This document shows positions 6,457 through 12,299 of a DNA stretch of 14,258 bases, piece by piece (the first letter of the stretch is position 1; every line of letters starts with the position of its first letter). The position numbers were made by a program, and so were the translations under genes. This stretch comes from CANHBY01 sp031376995 (lineage in GTDB: Bacteria; Pseudomonadota; Gammaproteobacteria; Burkholderiales; Burkholderiaceae_C): contig JANMEO010000272.1 of NCBI GenBank assembly GCA_031376995.1, positions 1 through 14,258 of the forward strand, given 5' to 3'. The notes below the pieces were generated by a model, which saw nothing but the letters and a program-made list of their open reading frames with translations, was not told the origin of the DNA and searched no databases.

Positions 6457-8820
6457 ATGAAGACCCTGGACAAAAAGCTGCTGCGCGACCTGTCGCTGAT
6501 GTGGAGCCAGGCGCTCACGATTGCGCTGGTGGTGGCCAGTGGTGTGGCGGGCTTCATCACCAGCTTCAGTGCCTACGACGCCCTGTCGTGGTCGCGCGAT
6601 CTTTACTACACCAACGCGCGCTTTGCCGATGTGTTTGCCAGCCTCAAGCGTGCGCCGCTTTCGCTGGAGCCGCAGTTGCGCGCTATGGCGGGTGCGGCGC
6701 ATGTGGAGACCTCGCAGGCGCAGGTGGTGCCGATCAGCATCGCCAATGTGGCCGACCCCATCGTCGGGCTGCTGTTGGGGCTGGACCCGCTTGTGCCGCA
6801 GCGGCTGAACATCGTCAGCCTGGGCAGAGGTCGAATGCCCAGTGAACGTCAAAACGAGGCCATGGAGACGCTGGTGTCTGATGGCTTTGCCTTGGCGCGC
6901 GGGCTCGAACCCGGCGACCGAGTCACCGCGCTCATCAACGGCCGGCGACAGGAGTTGCTGATCGTCGGCCTAGCGCTATCGCCGGAGTACGTGTTTGCTG
7001 GCCTGGGCGGTTCGCCGGATCGCAGCGGCTTTGGCGTGTTCTGGGTGGACAAGCGCGCACTGGCCGCTGCCTACAGCATGGAGGGCGCGTTCAATCAGGT
7101 GGCGGTTCGCCTCGCCCCCGGTGCCAGCGAGGGTGCGGTCATCGATCAACTCGACCGCTTGCTGGCGCGTTATGGCGGCAACAACGCGCACGGACGCGAC
7201 CTGCAGATGTCCCACCGCACGCTCAGCTCCGAAATCTCGCAACAGCGGGTGATGGGCACGGTGCTGCCCACCATCTTTCTGGCTGTGGCGGCCTTCTTGC
7301 TCAACGTGGTACTGGGGCGGCAGATTGCCACGCAGCGCGAGCAGGTGGCCGCACTCAAGGCGCTGGGCTACGACAACAGGGCAATCGGCCTGCACTACCT
7401 CAAGCTGGTGCTTCTCATCGTGACGGTGGGGATCGTTCTGGGCCTCGCCCTGGGTGCCGTGATGGGCAAGGGGCTCGTGGGGATGTATGCGAACAGCTTT
7501 CGCTTCCCAGAAATTCCCTTTCGACTGCGGCCCGACCTCGTGCTGGTGGCCGTGGGCGTGGCGCTGGGGGCGGCTGTGCTGGCCACCGTCAGCGCGATTC
7601 GCGCGACCGTGATGCTGCCCCCAGCCGAGGCGATGCGCGCGCCGTCGCCCGGCATCTACAAGCCCATGCTGATCGAGCGCTGGGAGCTGCAGAAGTTCAT
7701 CTCGCCGGCCTGGCGCATGGTGCTGCGCACGATGATGCGCCGTCCGTTGCGCACCAGCCTCACGGTGTTTGGCGTGGCGATGTCGATGGCCATCGTGGTG
7801 ACCGGCTCCTTCATGCGCGACTCGGTAGCTGTGTTGATGGAGACCCAGTTTCGCCAGGTGATTCGGGGCGATGTCATGGGCGCGTTGCTAGAGGCCACGC
7901 CCGCCCGGGTATTGTTCGCTCTGGGCAAACTGCCCCACGTCACGGCCGTGGAGCAGCAGCGCAGCGTTCCGGTACGGCTGGTCAATGCCCACTATAGCTG
8001 GCGCGGCCAACTGGTTGGCAAACCACAGCATCCCGAACTGAGCCGCATCGTCGACATGAGCTTCCACGCCTATGCCACCCCGCTCAATGGCTTGCTGCTG
8101 ACGGACCGCCTGGCGATCAAACTGCACCGGCAAGTGGGCGACACCGTGCGGGTGGAACTGCAAGAGGGCCGCCGCGAGGTGCTGGAGCTGACGGTCACCG
8201 GCCTCGTGCACGAGATGCTGGGCCTGAACGCTTACCTCGATCGCAGCACGCTGAATGCACTGCTTCGCGAGGGCGACATGGTGGACAGCTTTGCCCTGGC
8301 TGTAGAGCGTGGCTTCGAGCCCGCGCTGCTGCAGCGGCTGCAGAGTTTGCCGCGCGTGAGCCTGGTCATCAGCAAATCGGCCATGGCCAAAAACATCGAG
8401 GACGCGACGGTGGGCAACCTGCTCGTGTTCAGTGCGGTCCTGACCACGTTTGCCGTCGTGATCGCGGTGGGCGTGGTCTACAACCACGCCCGCATTGCCC
8501 TGGCCGAGCGCGCCTGGGAGCTGGCGAGCCTGCGGGTGCTGGGCTTCACCCGCTCCGAGGTGTCGGCGATTTTGCTGGGAGAGCTGGCCATCGAGATCGT
8601 GCTGGCCATGCCGCTGGGGATGCTACTGGGCTATGGCCTCTCCAAGGGCATCGTCAGCGCGATCCAGACGGATGAATTTTTCTTTCCATTCGTGATCTCG
8701 CCGGCCACCTATGCGTTCTCCGCCTTGTGCGTGGTGCTGGCTGCAATAGTCAGCGCCTTCATCGTGCGAAGCCGCGTAGATAGGCTTGATCTGGTCAGCG
8801 TGCTGAAGACCCGCGAATGA
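6457..8820 (+). CDS. FtsX-like ABC transporter permease, double FtsX domain
   Basis: 787 aa. About eight hydrophobic spans: 17-37, 268-288, 315-337, 360-382, 433-453, 653-674, 703-727 and 750-771. The layout is one TM, a large periplasmic domain (about 40-265), three TM forming the first FtsX domain, then the same pattern again (TM 433-453, periplasmic domain about 455-650, three TM). The matching cytoplasmic loops REQVAALKALGYDNRAI (294-310) and ERAWELASLRVLGFTRSEV (684-702) are the typical FtsX coupling segments and confirm an internal duplication. It is the partner of the preceding ATPase and of the HlyD-type protein that follows after 38 nt. The double-domain form would not need to dimerise with a second copy, unlike single-domain MacB (inference). 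No strong ribosome site precedes the ATG. The substrate cannot be read from the sequence. Confidence 0.92.
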   Translation: MKTLDKKLLRDLSLMWSQALTIALVVASGVAGFITSFSAYDALSWSRDLYYTNARFADVFASLKRAPLSLEPQLRAMAGAAHVETSQAQVVPISIANVADPIVGLLLGLDPLVPQRLNIVSLGRGRMPSERQNEAMETLVSDGFALARGLEPGDRVTALINGRRQELLIVGLALSPEYVFAGLGGSPDRSGFGVFWVDKRALAAAYSMEGAFNQVAVRLAPGASEGAVIDQLDRLLARYGGNNAHGRDLQMSHRTLSSEISQQRVMGTVLPTIFLAVAAFLLNVVLGRQIATQREQVAALKALGYDNRAIGLHYLKLVLLIVTVGIVLGLALGAVMGKGLVGMYANSFRFPEIPFRLRPDLVLVAVGVALGAAVLATVSAIRATVMLPPAEAMRAPSPGIYKPMLIERWELQKFISPAWRMVLRTMMRRPLRTSLTVFGVAMSMAIVVTGSFMRDSVAVLMETQFRQVIRGDVMGALLEATPARVLFALGKLPHVTAVEQQRSVPVRLVNAHYSWRGQLVGKPQHPELSRIVDMSFHAYATPLNGLLLTDRLAIKLHRQVGDTVRVELQEGRREVLELTVTGLVHEMLGLNAYLDRSTLNALLREGDMVDSFALAVERGFEPALLQRLQSLPRVSLVISKSAMAKNIEDATVGNLLVFSAVLTTFAVVIAVGVVYNHARIALAERAWELASLRVLGFTRSEVSAILLGELAIEIVLAMPLGMLLGYGLSKGIVSAIQTDEFFFPFVISPATYAFSALCVVLAAIVSAFIVRSRVDRLDLVSVLKTRE

Positions 8821-8858
8821 ACCCATCAGCGCCTTGAATTGAACCCTCTGAAATCAGC

Positions 8859-10217
8859 ATGACAACCGAACTCACCCCGGCCGCATCTCCCGTTTCGACA
8901 ACAACAGTGCCGCCGCCGACACCGCCTCCAGCACCGCCAACCGCGGCGGCCCCTGAACAAGTGCCAGGCAAGGCAGCCAAGCGAGCCGCACCTCCTGCGC
9001 CTGCCCCATCACCCGCAGCCAAGTCGCATCTCAAGCGCAACCTCATCGTCGGCGGAGTCGGCCTGCTGGTGGTGGCGCTGCTGGTGTGGGCCTTCTATCC
9101 CCATGCATTGACCGTTGAAGTGGCCCAAGTCACGCAGGGCAGGTTTGAGCGTGCCGTGCAAGAGTACGGCAAGACGCGCGTGCGTGACCGCTACACCGTA
9201 TCGGCCCCCTTAGCCGGCCGCGTGGGCCGCGTGCTGCTCAAGCAAGGCGATAGCGTGGTGCAAGGTGACACGGTGGCGCTGCTGTGGCCAATGGCGCCTG
9301 CTCTGCTGGATCAGCGCACCCGCGCCGAGCAAGCAGCGCGCATTGCAGCCACAGCGTCCGGCCTGGCCCGGACCCAGGCCAATGTGGGTCGCGCTGAAGC
9401 TGCGTTGGCCCAGGCCGAGGCGGAGCTTAGGCGCAGCGAGGCGCTGGCCCTGCAAGGCTTCGTGTCGCTGAACCAGAACGAGGCGCTGCGCCTGAACTCG
9501 CGCCTGCGGGCCCAAGAACTCGAAAGCGCACGAGAGGAGGAAAACGCCGCCCGCCACGAGCTGGAGCAGTCCGAGGCCGCACGCCAGCAGTTTGCGCAGG
9601 CGCCCCTGGGTGGGCAGCAACCAAGCTTTGCGGTCAAGGCGCCCGTGAATGGCAAGGTGTTAAAAGTACTGCAGCAAAGTGAATCCAGCGTCATGGCGGG
9701 CTCAGGCCTGGTTGAACTGGGCGACCCCTCCAAACTGGAAGTGGTGGTGGACATCCTCACCGAAGACGCCACGCAGGTGCGCCCTGGCGCAGCCGTGCAG
9801 TTGCTGAACTGGGGGGGGGCACAAGCCTTAACCGGCCTAGTGCGCTGGGTGGAGCCCGCCGCGTTCACCAAGGTCTCAGCCTTGGGTGTGGAGGAGCAGC
9901 GCGTCAATGTCGTCATCGACATCACTGCCCCAGCGGCGCTCTTGCAACCGCTGGGCGACGGCTACAAGGTCGACGTGCGCGTGCTGGTGCAGGTGGTAGA
10001 CCACGCCGTCATGGTGCCGGTCAGCGCCTTGTTTCCCATCGGATCACGCTCCGGGATCTTCGTGTTGGAGAGTGGCCATGCTCACCTGCGAGAGGTTCAT
10101 GTTGAAGCCCGCAACGGCATGAATGCTTGGGTAAAAACGGGCTTGCCTGTCGGCGCCAAAGTCATTATTTATCCTGACAGCAAGCTTAAAGACAAGGCGT
10201 CTGTGAAGGTGCGGTGA
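8859..10217 (+). CDS. HlyD/MacA/DevB-type membrane-fusion (periplasmic adaptor) protein
   Basis: 452 aa. It has a Pro/Ala-rich cytoplasmic N-terminus (1-57), one TM anchor (LIVGGVGLLVVALLVWAFY, about 62-80), then a lipoyl-like half motif (APLAGRVGRVLLKQGDSVVQGD, about 116-137). A long Ala/Glu/Gln-rich helical hairpin follows (about 150-245), then the second lipoyl half (VKAPVNGKVLKV, 259-270) and beta-barrel domains to the end. Such adaptors bridge the inner-membrane pump to an outer-membrane channel. No TolC-like gene lies in the window, so a chromosomal TolC must serve or the system stops in the periplasm. It is the last gene of the operon. A G9 run (codons 318-321, W-G-G-A) makes a mid-gene slippage site; a frameshift there would remove the last quarter of the protein. 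Confidence 0.92.
   Translation: MTTELTPAASPVSTTTVPPPTPPPAPPTAAAPEQVPGKAAKRAAPPAPAPSPAAKSHLKRNLIVGGVGLLVVALLVWAFYPHALTVEVAQVTQGRFERAVQEYGKTRVRDRYTVSAPLAGRVGRVLLKQGDSVVQGDTVALLWPMAPALLDQRTRAEQAARIAATASGLARTQANVGRAEAALAQAEAELRRSEALALQGFVSLNQNEALRLNSRLRAQELESAREEENAARHELEQSEAARQQFAQAPLGGQQPSFAVKAPVNGKVLKVLQQSESSVMAGSGLVELGDPSKLEVVVDILTEDATQVRPGAAVQLLNWGGAQALTGLVRWVEPAAFTKVSALGVEEQRVNVVIDITAPAALLQPLGDGYKVDVRVLVQVVDHAVMVPVSALFPIGSRSGIFVLESGHAHLREVHVEARNGMNAWVKTGLPVGAKVIIYPDSKLKDKASVKVR
9811..9819 (+). repeat. G9 homopolymer inside the HlyD-type gene
   Basis: Nine consecutive G spanning the codons for W318-G319-G320-A321. It is the longest mononucleotide run I saw. Synonymous glycine codons would avoid it, which makes it a candidate contingency tract or sequencing-error hotspot. 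Confidence 0.75.
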
Positions 10218-10564
10218 ACACCGCTTGATCGCAGTGCTGTTGGCGGGGCTCGCGCGAGCGGCCGAACAGAAAAATCAGTTGAGTACGCTGGGCATGGTGC
10301 AGGGACACAGCATCTTCAGTTCCGAGGGGTACAGAAGTAGGCCGTAGCTAATGCGGGAAACCTACGTACTCGCTGGCGGTTGACGCCATGCTCATCGAGC
10401 GTTTGGTTAACCGACTGAGCCGGACTGTCGCCAAAATCCAATGATGCCGGCCGTATTGAGACCTGACTCCCGCATGCCACCTACGTTCCCCCCTCACCTG
10501 CCCTCCCCCTCGGCCCTTCATGCAATCCCCATGGGCGCGAATGCATCGATGCTCAATAAGCCGA
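10218..10564. other. Convergent intergenic region between the exporter operon and flhB
   Basis: 347 bp with no supportable gene. It holds the right inverted repeat (10311-10333) and the 12-bp palindrome GCTCGCGCGAGC (10248-10259). I saw no hairpin followed by a T-run, so no intrinsic terminator could be identified although both flanking genes end here. flhA would be expected at this place after flhB but is absent. Confidence 0.6.
10311..10333 (+). repeat. Right copy of the 23-bp inverted repeat bracketing the ABC operon
   Basis: It begins CATCTTCAGTTCCGA and ends GGGTACA, and matches 5626-5604 (read on the minus strand) at 21 of 23 positions. It lies 93 bp after the HlyD stop and upstream of no gene on the plus strand, so an operator role is unlikely at this copy. 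Confidence 0.75.
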
Positions 10565-11710
10565 TCACCTTGGGCGAGCCTGATGAGGGTCAAGCTCAGC
10601 AGGGACGGGCAGCAACGATGGCACAGGTGGCAGCGGGGCGTTGCCTGCTAGTGCCGCTCGCAGTTGGTAGACATAGGCCAGCACCTGAGCCACCGCAGCA
10701 AACAAGGCGGCAGGCACCTCGTGGTCAAGCTCCGCATGGGCATACAAGGCCCGCGCCAGCACAGGCGCTTGCAGCACAGGCACTTGGGATGACTGGGCTA
10801 TATCACGAATGGTCAGGGCAAAAAGGTCGGCCCCTTTGGCCACCACGCGCGGTGCACCCATTTTGCGCTCGTCATATTGCAGGGCCACGGCATAGTGGGT
10901 GGGGTTCATGACCACGAGATCGGCTTTGGGTACAGCCGCCAGCATGCGACGTTTGGACAGCTCACGCATGCGCACTTTAATTTTGCTCTTGATTTCGGCA
11001 TTGCCCTCTAACTCTTTTTGCTCTTGTTTGAGTTCTTGATGGCTCATTTTGAGTCGATCGGCATGAAGCTTTTTTTGCAATGGGGCATCAACCACCGCAA
11101 ACAACCCCAAAACCAGCAACAAAAAAAACAAACCCATGACGATGGTTTGCCCCACATGGGTCATGCCATTAGGCAACGACATGCCCCAGGAGCCATTGAA
11201 ATCACTGATCCGCATGCTCAAGTAAAGCCCGCCCACAAAGCCCAGTAGCAAAGCCAAAATGGCCCCCTTGATGGCAGTGATGAAGGATCGCTTGTTAAAA
11301 AGACGTGTCCAGCCCTGAAGGGGGTCGAGCATTGAGAACCGCGGCATCAACACCGTCAGCGCAAAGTTCCAACCACCCACCAACAGATTGCTCACCATCG
11401 TTGCCACCAGCATCACCAAGCCCAGGGGCAAAACAACGACCAGCAGTTTGAGCGTTAGAGCTTCAAGTTGACGCACCATCACGTCGGGTTGGCGCAGGGT
11501 TTGTGCATCAAAGCGCAAGCCTGAGCTCATGAGCTCTTTGAGCCAATTGAGTACCTCTGGCCCCATGACCACCAAGGCGCAGCCACCCACCGCCATGGCA
11601 ATGAAGTGGCTCAGGTCTTGCGAGCGGGGCAAGTTGCCCTCCTCCCGAGCTTTGAGCAGTTTTCGCTGCGAAGCAGGAAGGTTACGATCTTGTGCGTTTT
11701 GCTCAGCCAT
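10565..11710 (-). CDS. flhB: Flagellar type III export switch protein FlhB
   Basis: 381 aa. It has the FlhB/YscU layout: a short cytoplasmic N-terminus (KLLKAREEGNLPRSQDLSHF), four TM spans (about 33-55, 85-110, 145-165 and 185-208), a charged linker (KLHADRLKMSHQELKQEQKE), and a C-terminal domain with the autocleavage motif NPTH (269-272) in VVMNPTHYAVAL. Cleavage between N269 and P270 switches export from rod/hook to filament substrates in this family. The motif is intact, so the protein should be functional. In many genomes flhB is followed by flhA. Here the sequence downstream is non-coding and then a convergent ABC operon. The ribosome site is poor (AGGGG lies about 20 nt upstream of the ATG). 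FlhB is preferred to a virulence YscU homologue because no other secretion gene is near, but this is not decisive. Confidence 0.93.
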   Translation of the reverse strand: MAEQNAQDRNLPASQRKLLKAREEGNLPRSQDLSHFIAMAVGGCALVVMGPEVLNWLKELMSSGLRFDAQTLRQPDVMVRQLEALTLKLLVVVLPLGLVMLVATMVSNLLVGGWNFALTVLMPRFSMLDPLQGWTRLFNKRSFITAIKGAILALLLGFVGGLYLSMRISDFNGSWGMSLPNGMTHVGQTIVMGLFFLLLVLGLFAVVDAPLQKKLHADRLKMSHQELKQEQKELEGNAEIKSKIKVRMRELSKRRMLAAVPKADLVVMNPTHYAVALQYDERKMGAPRVVAKGADLFALTIRDIAQSSQVPVLQAPVLARALYAHAELDHEVPAALFAAVAQVLAYVYQLRAALAGNAPLPPVPSLLPVPAELDPHQARPR

Positions 11711-11979
11711 GGCAGGGTAATAGGAACCCCTTGATTTTGGGCAAGCTCACAACCAACAATCACTCGCAATGAGGGTGAGAGACCGCTTATTTTGGGTCGG
11801 ATGCGGCAGGCATCGTGCCTGTTGTGATGCAGTGCACAAAAACAGTGGCAAGTGCTTCATCGGACTCAAGTTGAAGGTGAATGGGTCGAAAAGACAATCA
11901 GAGTCAGTCTGTCAAGACCTTTCGGGCCCCCCACAGCAAGCATCTGAGACACATGTCACAGAGCCTTCGGGCCTGATCA

Positions 11980-11996
11980 ATAAAGCCCCGCTTTAT
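11980..11996 (+). terminator. Terminator-like hairpin ATAAAGC-CCC-GCTTTAT
   Basis: A perfect 7-bp stem with a 3-base loop, followed on the plus strand by the T-rich CTTTCATTTC. The stem is AT-rich and no plus-strand gene precedes it, so it may be weak, incidental, or a boundary protecting the downstream gene. Confidence 0.4.
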
Positions 11997-12011
11997 CTTT
12001 CATTTCGACCT

Positions 12012-12038
12012 TAAGACTTACGCACAGGCCACCGATAT
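12012..12038 (+). promoter_or_regulatory. Candidate flagellar sigma-28 (FliA) promoter
   Basis: TAAGACTT-N11-ACCGATAT compared with the family consensus TAAAGTTT-N11-GCCGATAA: 5/8 and 6/8 matches with exactly the expected spacing. It points towards the repeat gene, with a leader of about 255 nt. The proximity of flhB makes a flagellar promoter plausible, but the match is imperfect. Confidence 0.35.
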
Positions 12039-12186
12039 TCCGTCGGAACGAGAAGGTTTCATGCGTGATGAGCGTGCCTGGCATCTGGTGTGGCCTGAAC
12101 TCAAAGATACAAAGCCACAAAGGTTTCTAGAAAACGAAAACCACGAGATGTCATGTTAGGTCTACGAATTAGCACCGACCAGCCCA

Positions 12187-12220
12187 CAAGCTGCAGCGTG
12201 AAATTTCACTCTGCGGCTTG
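12187..12220. repeat. 34-bp near-perfect palindrome in the leader of the repeat gene
   Basis: 17-nt arms meet at the centre GTGAAATTTCAC (12198-12209), with 15 of 17 pairs perfect; one of the two others would be a G-U pair in RNA. It is not followed by a T-run on either strand. It could be an operator for a dimeric regulator, or an RNA hairpin in the leader. Confidence 0.6.
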
Positions 12221-12233
12221 GTGTGCTTGTGTT

Positions 12234-12249
12234 GGTGCTTTGAAGCACC
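12234..12249 (+). repeat. Second leader hairpin GGTGCT-TTGA-AGCACC
   Basis: A perfect 6-bp stem with a 4-base loop, 50 nt upstream of the start codon of the repeat gene and 14 nt after the longer palindrome. Together they could make a structured 5' leader. Confidence 0.45.
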
Positions 12250-12299
12250 CCTCGCCTGTTGAATCTGATCGCCACCCTGATTGAGCTAAAGGACTGTCC

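Larger units (their letters stand above)
11711..12299. other. Divergent intergenic region between flhB and the octapeptide-repeat gene
   Basis: 589 bp without a convincing gene. Structures seen: the small hairpin CAGGCA-TCG-TGCCTG (11807-11821), a terminator-like hairpin (11980-11996), a candidate sigma-28 promoter (12012-12038), a 34-bp near-palindrome (12187-12220) and a further hairpin (12234-12249). On the minus strand a perfect TTGACA (11915-11910) is present upstream of flhB, but no acceptable -10 follows it at normal spacing. Confidence 0.6.

Noticed and set aside
10210..10347. Short plus-strand frame after the HlyD gene reading LARAAEQKNQLSTLGMVQG
   Set aside because: It looks faintly protein-like but has no start context, is under 50 residues, and matches nothing I can name. 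It may be a decayed fragment.
10348..10593. Minus-strand 81-residue open frame overlapping the end of flhB
   Set aside because: It overlaps the flhB stop in another frame, has no ribosome site and no recognisable motif.
11769..12014. Plus-strand 81-residue open frame upstream of the repeat gene
   Set aside because: No ribosome site and no family resemblance. It runs through the hairpin-rich intergenic DNA and ends amid regulatory-looking sequence.
12016..12090. ACGCACAGGCCACC resembling the start of a GEMM c-di-GMP riboswitch
   Set aside because: The second half of the aptamer (GACGCAAAGCC-like segment and closing helices) is absent, so the similarity is limited to a few bases.
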